A DNA stretch of 10,000 bases from Chrysomallon squamiferum (taxonomy: Eukaryota; Mollusca; Gastropoda; Neomphalida; Peltospiridae). Position 1 is the stretch's first letter. Each line of letters opens with the position of its first letter. Positions 1-7,720 of this stretch are shown one piece after another. The translations under genes were made by a program, and so were the position numbers. The notes under the pieces are model-generated. The model had not been told where the DNA came from. It did not search any database and worked only from the letters and a program-made list of their open reading frames with translations. Location: the NCBI GenBank assembly GCA_012295275.1, contig CM022674.1:5263936-5273935 (forward strand), in the 5' to 3' direction.

Positions 1-34
<34 letters not shown>
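1..34. repeat. (CA)n microsatellite, cut by window edge
   Basis: Seventeen uninterrupted CA dinucleotides begin at the first base, so the tract probably continues to the left of the window. It is followed directly by AT-rich low-complexity sequence. Confidence 0.97.
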
Positions 35-35
<1 letters not shown>

Positions 36-119
36 CTATATTGAAATGTTATAAGTAATTATTAGTTCAATAATTTACCTATTTATCATCTTTATGTCAT
101 CGTAATCGAAATATTTCTT

Positions 120-226
120 CTTCTTATTATTATTATTATTGTTGTTGTTGCTGTTGTTGTTGTTGCATTTGCCGCATTATGATTGTTACACTAATACTGC
201 TATTAATACTACTACTACTGCTGCTG

Positions 227-297
<71 letters not shown>

Positions 298-440
298 GTT
301 GTTACTATTACTGTTACTACTATTATTATTACCAACATAATCAATACTGCTGCTGCTACTACTACTACTAGAACTACTACTACTACTACTAATACTACCA
401 CTGCTGTTAGAACTACTACCAGCACTACCATTAACAACGG
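120..440. repeat. Compound trinucleotide microsatellite (ATT/GTT/ACT)
   Basis: The tract starts with TTC/ATT triplets (about 118-138), passes through GTT and GCT triplets (139-166), and then becomes ACT-rich. The core at 227-297 is an uninterrupted 71-bp ACT repeat. Degenerate ACT, GTT, ATT and GCT triplets follow to about 440. Long Thr-rich (plus) and Ser- or Val-rich (minus) reading frames cross it in several frames. They are products of the 3-bp period, since a triplet repeat without stops keeps all the phases it permits open. No unique coding sequence flanks it. Confidence 0.95.
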
Positions 441-1060
441 ACAATATTATTTCACGCCTGTCTGATTCTCAAACCTTTCTTCTGAAACAAATTCAAGAAC
501 CTTGCATTCAGTCGTCTCCTTCAGTATCCCCACAACAGTTGTCAAATATTTACACACATTTCCAGTTATTATTATTATTATTACTATCAGTCTTTTCATC
601 AGTTCTGCTCAAAGCATTGTTACTCTTTTAGTTCAAGACAAATTATGTGGGCCTTTTTCACTCAAAAACAAAAACGGTCTAATTGCGACAGAACGGCTTC
701 AGGCCACGCCGAAGGGCTTTCAGCACAATTCTTGAAAGTCTCGTTAAACGTCTATGTTTGGAACTGAAACTTTGTAATTGGGAACTCGAGAGGCTGTCTC
801 GAGCAAAACGCGAAGGTTTCAGATAATCTCGAAAGTGTGTGGTAAGGTGTAACAAGCATATGTCAAGGATTAATCTTCGTCTTTCTCGTGGCATGTTTCC
901 ATAATGTCATAATCTTTGAAGGCGGACGTTCTCCGAGTTCGAATCCCCGTAGCAAAATTGCCAAGAATAAACTCTGGGAACCGTTTGTGATTGTTCTTTT
1001 TCTGGGGTTCTTTTCCTCTCTCTGTCCAAGAGATTGATTTTTGCCCGGAGGTATTGTAAA
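441..1060. other. Low-copy stretch without a supportable gene
   Basis: Sequence complexity is higher here than in most of the window. Short reading frames exist on both strands (502-735 plus; 679-894 and 870-1118 minus), but they overlap each other, have no recognisable domain, and the plus one runs through an (ATT)n patch at about 567-583. A TCTCG/CTCGAG word recurs at about 737, 785-790, 798-803 and 826. The tRNA-like segment at 889-950 lies inside this stretch. I see no promoter or exon structure I would defend. Confidence 0.5.
889..950 (+). repeat. Degraded tRNA-like segment (possible SINE head)
   Basis: The word GAGTTCGAATCC at 935-946 matches the RNA polymerase III B-box consensus (GGTTCGANTCC) except at one early position, and CCCGT follows it. 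About 46 bp upstream, at 889, TGGC begins a poor A-box-like sequence. That spacing is normal for a tRNA. The T-stem is not well paired (CCGAG against CCCCG) and the A-box is weak, so this is not a functional tRNA. A degraded tRNA-derived SINE fragment is the best reading. Chance occurrence of a B-box word is the alternative. Confidence 0.35.
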
Positions 1061-1062
1061 GT

Positions 1063-1200
1063 TTAGTAAAGCATAATATAGTACAGGATGATATCATATA
1101 ATAATCACGGAGTGACATAAATGTAGGACAACACGGTGTAGTATAATATAATATAATATATGACGGCTAAATGCTGTATAATATAGAACAGTATTGTATA
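1063..1200. repeat. Degenerate TATAA/GTATA-rich repeat
   Basis: GTATAATATA-like words recur irregularly, with a purer pentanucleotide-like stretch of TATAA at 1142-1161. Copies are separated by unique insertions, so this is a decayed AT-rich tandem repeat. TATA-like words here should not be read as promoters. Confidence 0.6.
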
Positions 1201-1342
1201 GTGTGGCATCATGCAGCAAAGAGGCATAATACAAACAATGCAGTACTGAACAATGTCACAAATAATCTTAGTAATGAATGAATAAATGAAAATATCGGCG
1301 TACATTTAAAAGCTTATAATTAATTTTCTTTTTTGAACAAGT

Positions 1343-1368
1343 AAAAAAAAAAAAAAAAAAAAAAAAAA
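1343..1368. repeat. Poly-A run (26 A)
   Basis: Twenty-six consecutive A, followed by AATAAAT-type degenerate sequence to about 1387. It could be the tail of a retroposed copy inserted in plus orientation, but I see no recognisable body upstream and no target-site duplication. Confidence 0.95.
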
Positions 1369-1477
1369 TAAATAAAAAAATAAAAAATGATTTTAACACA
1401 TCCTGACTCAGAATGAGTCACATGTAAGCAAAATGTTTACTAGTGTGATTCTGTTTATCGTCAACATATTAAAAACA

Positions 1478-1584
1478 CAATAATAATAATAATAAAATAA
1501 AAAATTCGATAATGACAGTAGATTCATGTCCTATTGCAAAAGCAGCAATGAAGAATACCAAAAAAAAAAAAAAAAAAAAAAAAA
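1478..1584. repeat. (AAT)n patch and a second poly-A run (25 A)
   Basis: An (AAT)n patch lies at about 1479-1496. A run of 25 A occupies 1560-1584 and grades into further AAT triplets. The roughly 60 bp between them are non-repetitive. Confidence 0.9.
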
Positions 1585-1689
1585 TAATAATAATTAATTA
1601 ATAAAATTTTAAAACATTAAGTGAAAATAACAATGAAAGTAAGAAAGCACAAACCTAAATATATAAATAAAACAGCAATTACTTTTTTT

Positions 1690-1894
1690 TATTAAATATC
1701 GTCCATCGGAGGAGCCAGATTTGTTCGACGCTTCACATTAGCGTTACCATAGATACCGGCCGTTACGTCATGGAATGCACTGTACCGTAATTGTATTTAT
1801 GAATGCCGTCTGTGATGGTAACGTTTTTAAATAATTGCTTTTTACATTAACACATACGGTAAATATGGAACATACTGATAATCATAGGATTAAC
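1690..1894. other. Low-copy segment with an imperfect inverted repeat
   Basis: This short segment is richer in GC and CpG than its surroundings. CGTTACCAT at 1742-1750 is repeated as its exact reverse complement ATGGTAACG at 1815-1823, with partial pairing continuing inward through CGGC words. A CRE-like word TTACGTCA lies at 1763-1770 between the arms. No reading frame of interest spans it. It may be a remnant of a foldback or MITE-like element, or a chance hairpin. Confidence 0.4.
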
Positions 1895-1909
1895 AAAAAA
1901 AAAAAAAAA
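1895..1909. repeat. Poly-A run (15 A)
   Basis: Fifteen uninterrupted A, followed by low-copy sequence. It ends about 90 bp before the pogo-like terminal sequence. Confidence 0.95.
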
Positions 1910-1998
1910 GGATTTCCAGCGAACTGTTCCACACATTAGATGACCACGGAATGTCAGAAAGAGCGTCCCGAGGCAACGAAAGTAAAGGTAAACAGCAT

Positions 1999-2025
1999 TA
2001 CAGTCAAACCTCGTTATTTCGAATC
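1999..2025 (+). mobile_element. Solo end resembling a pogo/Tigger-type terminal inverted repeat
   Basis: The dinucleotide TA is followed by CAGTCAAACCTCGTTATTTC and then GAATC. Pogo/Tigger-group Tc1/mariner elements insert at TA and often have termini of the form CAGTC-A-ACCTCG-TTAT-TCGAA, so the match is good by memory of the family pattern. The element would extend to the right. I find no reverse-complement partner (GGTTTGACTG followed by TA) in the window and no transposase reading frame. If real, it is a truncated or decayed non-autonomous copy. It rests on about 25 bp, so a chance resemblance is possible. Confidence 0.4.
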
Positions 2026-2106
2026 ATCTTCAACACGGTCACATGCTTGTTGTTCTTGAGACAACTTTACGAAAAGACTTCATTCTAGCGAATGTTTGTG
2101 TTCATT

Positions 2107-2226
2107 TAGTATTTCTTTTCTGTTTTTCTTTCTTTTCTTCTTTTTTTTTTAATAAAGAGTTTAAAAAGAAATGATTATATCAGTATAGTTACAAGTATAT
2201 AGATATACGTGGCAATGTGCTGTCTA

Positions 2227-2289
<63 letters not shown>

Positions 2290-2341
2290 TTCTCTGTCTT
2301 TCCCTGTCTTTCTCTGTCTTTCTCTCTCTTTCTCTCTCTTT
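2107..2341. repeat. Pyrimidine tract with a 53-bp (TC)n core
   Basis: A T- and C-rich stretch (2107-2150) precedes a short mixed segment, then a perfect TC dinucleotide repeat at 2231-2283, then degenerate TCTGTC/TTTCTC units to 2341. The plus-strand reading frame of alternating Leu-Ser is a product of the repeat. Long homopurine-homopyrimidine mirror repeats such as this can form triplex (H-DNA) structures. That is family knowledge and is not shown here. Confidence 0.95.
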
Positions 2342-2459
2342 TGATTAAAAAGATTTTGTTTTCAATGATTTTTGTTTTCTATCTACCAATGCACGATTGA
2401 GTAACATTAACCTTTACAGAAAATCGTTTATGAGAAGTTACCTTTGAATATGCATTACA

Positions 2460-3106
2460 ATACATTGTCTGTTAAATACGGGCTATACTATACGTCTGTT
2501 AAATACGGGTTATATACTGTTACGTCTGATTTAAATATACGTCTGATAAATACGCATTACACTATACGTCTGTTAAATACGGGTTTATACTAGACGTCTG
2601 TTAAATACGGATTTATTTTATCTGTTTAATACGGTAATATACTACACGTCTGTTAAATACGGGTAATAAATACATCTGTTAAATTATAGACGTCTGTTTA
2701 CGGATTATATTTTCAAATACGGGTTTTATGTAATATATATGTCTGTTAAATACATGTAATATACTACACATCTGTTAAATATCGGTAATATACTAGATAT
2801 CTGTTAAATATCGGTAATATTTTACACGTCTGTTAAATCTGTTTAAATACATGTTAAATAAGTTATATATTACACTTCTGTTAAATATCGGTTATACTAC
2901 ACATCTGTTAAATACATGTAATATACTACACATCTGTTAAATATCGGTAATATACTACACATCTGTTAAATATCGGTAATATACTACACATTTGTTAAAT
3001 ACATGTAATATACTACACATCTGTTAAATACGGGTTATACTACACATCTGTTAAATACGGGTTATACTACACATCTGTTAAATGCCGGTTATACTACACA
3101 TCTGAG
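2460..3106 (+). repeat. Minisatellite array, about 22 units of 26-30 bp (direct orientation)
   Basis: The commonest unit begins TCTGTTAAATACGGGTTATA and ends CTACACA. About 22 recognisable copies run from 2468 to 3100, and a last truncated TCTG lies at 3101. Three variant classes alternate: ACGGG, ACATG and ATCGG after the TCTGTTAAAT core. The left part (2468-2740) is more diverged, with indels and shortened units. The right part (2742-3100) is more uniform. A three-unit block (ACATG, ATCGG, ATCGG) of 87 bp occurs twice, at 2742-2828 and 2904-2990, which indicates higher-order amplification. There is no conserved reading frame because unit length varies. The same unit recurs inverted at 3490-3735. 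Confidence 0.95.
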
Positions 3107-3489
3107 AGACTCATCGAGTAAATGTATCAGGAAAGGTTTTATCGCATTATGATGATGTGAAAATAGACATTAACTTCGGCATTATAGCTTTTTTTTGTGT
3201 GTTAACATAGAAACACAAAAGACAGCACTTAGTGGCAACCGACGCCAGATATTGACCTGAGTGTGTGGTTACTGGAGACTGGTATTTACCACAATTCACA
3301 GCGTGCAGACATTGTCATTCAGGGTTTGTATGAGATGCGACAGTTTTAGGGCTCGATTCTTCCTAAAGAATAGCTTGCAATATATTTTGAAATATATAAT
3401 AACACCAGTACTAACAAAAATAACAACAACAACAACAATAATAATAATAATAATATAATAATAAACAAACTTAAAAAAAAAGTTTAGTT
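3107..3489. other. Spacer between the two opposed minisatellite arrays
   Basis: About 380 bp, largely low-copy, with CAA then TAA triplets at 3422-3463. A short A-loop hairpin (AAACTT at 3467-3472 with AAGTTT at 3480-3485) lies at the edge of the inverted array. A plus-strand frame at 3261-3458 runs into the triplet repeat and has no recognisable domain. A B-box-like word (GGCTCGATTCT, 3350-3360) has no credible A-box partner. I see no gene here. Confidence 0.7.
3422..3463. repeat. (AAC)n to (AAT)n microsatellite
   Basis: AAC triplets to about 3437 change to AAT triplets to about 3463, with one interruption. Confidence 0.9.
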
Positions 3490-3735
3490 AAACAAGTATT
3501 TAACAAATGTATAGCATAACCCGTATTTAACATACGTATAGTATATCTTGTATTTAACAGACATTAATATAGCCCGTATTTAACAGATGTGCAGTATAAC
3601 ATATATTAAACATCCGTGTTGTAAAACCAATATTTGTGTTGTATATCCTGTACTTAATAAACGTATATTAAAACAAGTATTTAACAGATATATAATACAA
3701 CCCGTATTTAACGAACATATAGTATATTCTGTTCT
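3490..3735 (-). repeat. Inverted copy of the minisatellite, about 9-10 units
   Basis: Units of the form CCCGTATTTAACAGACGTAT followed by AGTATA are the reverse complement of the 2460-3106 unit. CGTATTTAAC or close variants recur at about 27-bp spacing, and one unit near 3625-3645 is shortened. This arm is more diverged than the left array. A 9-residue period (PVFN/QVFN/PVLN) appears in the plus-strand frame because 27 bp is divisible by three. A possible further decayed unit lies near 4240-4275. Together with the left array this makes a foldback arrangement with a central spacer of about 380 bp. Confidence 0.92.
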
Positions 3736-3934
3736 TGATGGTAACAAGCATTATGATCAATCCTTTTTGGTATATCTGTCGGTGTGTTTCCTATTCCAAC
3801 CAATACCCGCGATTAATGGTTTGTTCGGTGTGAGCATTCCAGTGTATGGGAAGGTGAAGATAAAAGATTCCTTTGCTGATAATCATAGTAAAGATGACGA
3901 CACTGAAATTGCCATTATTCAAGAAACTTTGTAA
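3736..3934 (+). other. Weak exon candidate: open frame downstream of the inverted array
   Basis: An open frame starting with an ATG at 3587 inside the inverted minisatellite continues for about 64 codons through non-repetitive DNA to a TAA at 3932-3934. The unique part has a hydrophobic segment (FLVYLSVCFLF), then a mixed region and an acidic patch (HSKDDDTEIAII). A possible acceptor (TTCCAG) ends at 3842. The composition looks protein-like, but I recognise no family, the N-terminal half is minisatellite, and a 64-codon open stretch is not rare by chance. No splice or codon-bias evidence fixes it. Function unknown; probably non-coding. Confidence 0.15.
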
Positions 3935-4578
3935 ATTATACATAATACCGGTTAGTACTGAAATGTCGTCAGATGTTAAACATACATTCAGTCAACAACG
4001 ACGACGACGATGACGTTGACTATGTTAATGGTGATGACAATGTACACCCACACTCATACATACATTCAAACAGAATAGTTGAGCACTCACCTTTACCTGT
4101 TTACACGATACATAACATGAAATATTCAGTTCGATTTAGATTATTATTCAAATGTGCAAAATGCTTTATCACCTCTAAACACGCAACTCACGCGCTGTCT
4201 TAATAATTAATCAGCTATGTTAAATAACAGAACTAAATAACAAGCCAGTGTTTGACGAATACGTAAATATTTTATACCCAGACACAATGCTGTCGTCATA
4301 GCTGTTGTTGTTGTTGTTCGTATTTATGAGTTCATGAAATGTTGATGATTGTGTTGACCAAGTAGTTATGTTCTTTACGTTAATTGAAAACTTTGAACTG
4401 TTTTAAATTGAAATAAATCTACGTCTTGTATATCACTTGTTTGATTACTAAAGTATTGTAATGCTCAGAATGAAAAACGAGTGGTGAATGTTTTTATACA
4501 GAAAAATAAACAGTAATATTTTATGATAAACGAGGAACATATACTGAAGAGATAATGTGAGAGAAATCGAGAAGAGAA
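3935..4578. other. Low-copy AT-rich stretch without a supportable gene
   Basis: The stretch contains a short GAC-rich patch (3998-4016), (GTT)n at about 4303-4318 and a canonical AATAAA hexamer at 4412-4417 with T/G-rich sequence just after it. AATAAA is very common in this AT-rich window, so the hexamer alone does not show a 3' end. A 76-codon frame at 3973-4203 begins in the GAC patch and shows no domain. Confidence 0.5.
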
Positions 4579-4584
4579 ATGCGA

Positions 4585-4946
4585 AAAACTACAACCACTC
4601 TTATTACTACTATAGCTGCTGCTTCTACTACTACTACTACCACTACTACAACGTCAACTGTTATTACTACTGGAGCTGCTGGTGCTACTACTACTACTAC
4701 TACAACGTTTACTTTTAACACTATCAATTTTACTAACATTTCTAACGTTATTACTTCCTATTGTGACTACTTCTACAACTGCTATTATCACAACCACTGC
4801 TACCGCTATCACTACTATCACTATTCTTGTTACTACTACTACCACAACTACTGTTACGTCTACTGGTAAAACTACTACATCTACTACCAATAGTTATAAT
4901 AATAATAATAAAATAATAATAAATGACATAATAATAATAATAATAA
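4585..4946. repeat. Second compound trinucleotide tract: ACT-rich then (AAT)n
   Basis: Degenerate ACT/GCT/ATT triplets occupy 4585-4890 and (AAT)n occupies about 4895-4946. Within it, a GCTGCT-(ACT)n-ACTACAACGT block at 4615-4654 is repeated at 4675-4708, an internal duplication offset by about 55-60 bp. Thr-rich, Val-rich and Ser-rich frames on both strands are repeat translations. Confidence 0.92.
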
Positions 4947-5160
4947 AGACTAATAGAAAGAGAGAGATAAGGGAAGAGAGAAAAACAACAGAAAGAAATA
5001 CATAGTAATACACTTGACGATAATGATGGTGATGATATTGATAATGATGATAATGATGATGTGCTGAAACAGAGTGATAGACAAACAGACAAATGGACAA
5101 CAGACAAAGAGAACGAGAAGGAATGAGACAACGACACAGAGGGTACCATCACACTTTTCA
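4947..5160. repeat. Purine-rich and GAT-rich low-complexity stretch
   Basis: GA-rich sequence (about 4949-4998) is followed by GAT/AAT triplets at about 5019-5062 and more GA/CA-rich sequence. The minus-strand frames through it (Ser-, Leu- and Tyr-rich) are low-complexity translations. Confidence 0.8.
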
Positions 5161-5400
5161 CAACACTTGACTATTCCTAAACAGATACGCATTACCAGCA
5201 GCACTACAAGACGTATTGAACCGAAAACAACAACAGCATCTACAACAACATAATCAAATCATATTACAACGACGTCGACAACGGCGTACACAGTTTTGCA
5301 TTTGTTAATCAAGAACGGTTATTCTGTATGATGTCTCATTTTCAGGCGTGACGTCATGTTAATCATCCTGTTTTGCTGTACTAGTGTGTTTCGTTCTTGA
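5161..5400. other. Low-copy stretch with CAA triplets and a perfect CRE palindrome
   Basis: Degenerate CAA triplets run at about 5226-5255. TGACGTCA at 5349-5356 is the full cAMP-response-element palindrome bound by CREB/ATF bZIP factors. No TATA, exon or reading frame is associated with it. One perfect 8-mer in 10 kb is weak evidence of regulation. Confidence 0.4.
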
Positions 5401-5614
5401 AATTCGACAAAGAAAAATTCATTAAACTGACAAAAATGAAGTTAAAAACAAAACTCAGACTGTTTATAGTTACGGTACAGCAAAGTAATATAAATTCTTA
5501 AATTTTTCAAATTGTTGAGTTTCAGTTAAAAATGAATAAACGGTATCGAGGTAAAAAAGAAAACGAAAAGCAAGACAAAGAGGAAAAAGGACAGAACAAC
5601 TAATTAAATTACTA

Positions 5615-5699
5615 AACAAACGAACAAACAAACAAACAAACAAACAAACAAACAAACATACATCCAAACAAATAAATAAATAAATAAATAAATAAATAA
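5615..5699. repeat. Compound (CAAA)n-(AATA)n microsatellite
   Basis: AAAC tetranucleotides run at about 5615-5658, then about 11 bp of interruption, then AATA tetranucleotides at 5670-5699. The two motifs differ by one base per unit. Confidence 0.93.
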
Positions 5700-6108
5700 C
5701 AAAGAAAGAATTAAAGAAACAAAGAAACAAACAAATCAGAAGAGAGAGGATTTTGGAAAAAAATCGTGTTTTACTGTAAGTCTTTGAAAACATGCAGTAT
5801 ATTATTAATAAATAAACCTCTGCAGTTATTCTGCACACAAAAGATGAGTTGACATAAATAAAGGCAACAAACCGTGAATCAATATTTGTAATAATAACTT
5901 AATGTGTCGGCAGACTGTGGCATCCACGAAAATAAACGAAAAATAATTTTCATTGCCCGAATATAAAGAAATTCCTAACAATGGTACTGCTTTTCAAAAC
6001 AGAATGTTCAGAACAGTGAGCATGGTTATGGGTTTATCTAAGCGATTATTAGAAAGAGAAATAATAATAAAAGAAATAAAGAAAACAAAATGAAAGACAA
6101 ATAATGCG

Positions 6109-6124
6109 AAAAAAAAAAAAAAAA
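6109..6124. repeat. Poly-A run (16 A)
   Basis: Sixteen uninterrupted A within the A-biased domain. Confidence 0.93.
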
Positions 6125-6305
6125 GAAGAGAAAATATCAAACGGATGAAGACAACCGAAAGCAAAATGACGCAGAATTTGAAAAGAAAAGAACAAATAAA
6201 AATCAAACGTGACAAGAAAAGGACATCCACTCAAAGGAAAGATTAAACAAAGAAAACAAAACAACAAAAGGAACCAAAATACCAAAACAGAATTTAAAAT
6301 CAGGG

Positions 6306-6352
6306 GGAGACCCATCTCCAAAATAAATAAATAAATAAATAAAATAAAATAA
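6306..6352 (+). repeat. Small hairpin followed by an (AAAT)n tail-like repeat
   Basis: GGAGA (6306-6310) and TCTCC (6315-6319) form a perfect 5-bp stem with a CCCA loop. AAAT tetranucleotides follow immediately to about 6352. A short stem-loop followed by a short tandem repeat is typical of the 3' ends of several LINE and SINE families, so this may be a retroposon 3' end. I recognise no upstream body. Confidence 0.3.
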
Positions 6353-6559
6353 ACAAACCAACCAAACAATAACAACAATAAAAAACAAAAATAACACAAT
6401 TACACCATGAAAAAGCCTTCAAAGCTTGAAACAAATCAGAAACAATAAACCTGACTACAGTTGTTTTAAAATAGTCAAAATAAATATAAAAACAGTCCCA
6501 TTAAAATGAACCTTTACAGAGTGAAAATTCTGTCTTAAATGCACAGCTTTAGGAATAAT

Positions 6560-6770
6560 ATTAACAATAACGATATCAACAACATAATAATAATAATAAT
6601 AAAATGAATAATGATGATGATGATGATAATAATAACAATAATAATGATTATAAAAGTGATGATAATGATGAGGATGTTAACATTAATATTGATAACGACA
6701 ATATCGATAATAATAACATAAATAATAAACTTACACAAATTCCAGCATTAAAACTTAATATTAATAATAA
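6560..6770. repeat. Degenerate AAT/GAT triplet tract
   Basis: AAT triplets with a GAT-rich core (6611-6627) and scattered AAC/GAT variants. The Ile-rich minus-strand frame here is a repeat translation. Confidence 0.85.
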
Positions 6771-6923
6771 GAATCATTAAGAATTTGCTTTGACGTAAAA
6801 GACTGTTTATAAAGGAGAGAGAAAGAAACAAAGGATGGAAAGAAAATAAGGATGAATGATTATGAAAGAAAGACAAAAATAACGAAGGAAGAAAAAAGAA
6901 AATTATAATAAATTAGTAACTAT

Positions 6924-6973
<50 letters not shown>

Positions 6974-7000
6974 ATAATAATAATAATAATAATAATAGTG

Positions 7001-7031
<31 letters not shown>

Positions 7032-7041
7032 TAATAATAAC
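6924..7041. repeat. Third trinucleotide tract: (ACT)n then (AAT)n
   Basis: A nearly perfect ACT repeat (6924-6972) switches abruptly to AAT (6972-7041) with a single GTG interruption and one AAC. This is the cleanest example of the ACT-to-AAT junction that recurs in the window. Confidence 0.95.
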
Positions 7042-7106
7042 TAAAGAATGAGTAGGAAACATAATAAAGCAAGATAACAAAACAATAAAACAAAACATAA
7101 AAAACA

Positions 7107-7108
<2 letters not shown>

Positions 7109-7179
<71 letters not shown>
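7109..7179. repeat. Uninterrupted poly-A run of 71 bases
   Basis: Seventy-one consecutive A, flanked on the left by AAC/AAT-type A-rich sequence and on the right by CCC and a further A-rich bit. It may be a young retroposon tail or an expanded mononucleotide tract. Homopolymers this long are also prone to sequencing and assembly length errors. Confidence 0.95.
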
Positions 7180-7181
<2 letters not shown>

Positions 7182-7720
7182 CAAAAAACCATAAAAAAAC
7201 GACCGTTATAACCCTTATAAGGAGAAGGAGTAACCGCCCTTTTTCCACAGAAGACGTCATTACTAAAATGCGTTTTGAAATATTCATACAAACGTTCTTG
7301 TTAGCAAAAACCAGGTACACACAGAGAAACTAAACACGTTGTCCGCGGATACTAATTAGTTACTCATTTTCCTCAGTGACCTGACCACAGTTTTCATTAA
7401 GGACTTTTTAACAAAGATCTGATGTCGCAGAAACAGCCAAAGGTTCGGCTTCTTAAACTAATTATATTTTCATATTTGCACTGAAATGAGAGGACGTGTT
7501 ATTGCACAGACAGACTAACAGATGGACAGAGAGATGTGCTTGCAAAACGGACATAATTATGATTATTCAAAATTAAAGAAACAGATGAAGTATATGTAAT
7601 CAGGTTTATTCAAATATTTGAAAAACATACAAATACCATGACATGCATGTGCACATACGATACCGAACATTTACAAACAGAATTTCATAAATGTGGGAAT
7701 ATTTAATATAAAAAAATTAA
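7180..7720. other. Low-copy island with several palindromic motifs, no gene
   Basis: A CArG-box-type palindrome CCTTATAAGG lies at 7213-7222. CCGCGG at 7343-7348 lies beside ACTAATTAGT at 7351-7360 (a homeodomain-type TAATTA core). A nuclear-receptor-type half-site TGACCT lies at 7377-7382. Each is expected occasionally by chance in AT-rich DNA. The minus-strand frame starting at about 7320 is unique for about 45 residues and then becomes poly-Phe from the poly-A run, so I do not accept it as a gene. Confidence 0.4.

Larger units (their letters stand above)
5401..7180 (+). other. Strongly A-biased, T-poor domain
   Basis: For most of this stretch the plus strand is A-rich and T-poor well beyond what low GC explains. 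For example, 6241-6300 has 39 A and only 7 T in 60 bases. It includes AAAC and AAAT tetranucleotide tracts, AAT/GAT triplets, dispersed GAAA/ACAAA words, an ACT/AAT tract, and the 71-A run. The minus-strand frames rich in Phe, Leu and Ile are consequences of this bias. No gene is supportable. Confidence 0.8.

Noticed and set aside
136-465. Thr-rich (plus) and Ser- or Val-rich (minus) reading frames of about 80-110 codons
   Set aside because: They are translations of the ATT/GTT/ACT triplet repeat in several frames at once, with no unique coding sequence or domain.
679-1118. Two minus-strand frames of 71 and 82 codons in low-copy DNA
   Set aside because: No recognisable domain; one overlaps a plus-strand frame and the other is read through the tRNA-like segment (GIRTR from the B-box complement).
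3305-3362. B-box-like word GGCTCGATTCT in the spacer between the minisatellite arrays
   Set aside because: Two mismatches to the consensus and no A-box at a suitable distance upstream.
2460-3735. CRISPR array
   Set aside because: Units are contiguous diverged tandem copies without unique spacers between conserved repeats, and the sequence context is eukaryotic.
4412-4417. AATAAA as a polyadenylation signal of a gene ending near 4430
   Set aside because: The hexamer is frequent in this A-rich window and no convincing coding sequence lies upstream.
5470-6399. Minus-strand Phe/Leu-rich frames that look like membrane proteins
   Set aside because: Their hydrophobicity follows from the T-rich complement of the A-biased domain, and they include CAAA/AATA microsatellite translations (CLFV, YLFI periods).
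6913-7320. Minus-strand 135-codon frame with poly-Phe and poly-Ile
   Set aside because: About 45 unique residues, then the 71-A run and AAT/ACT repeats; a low-complexity product, not a protein gene.
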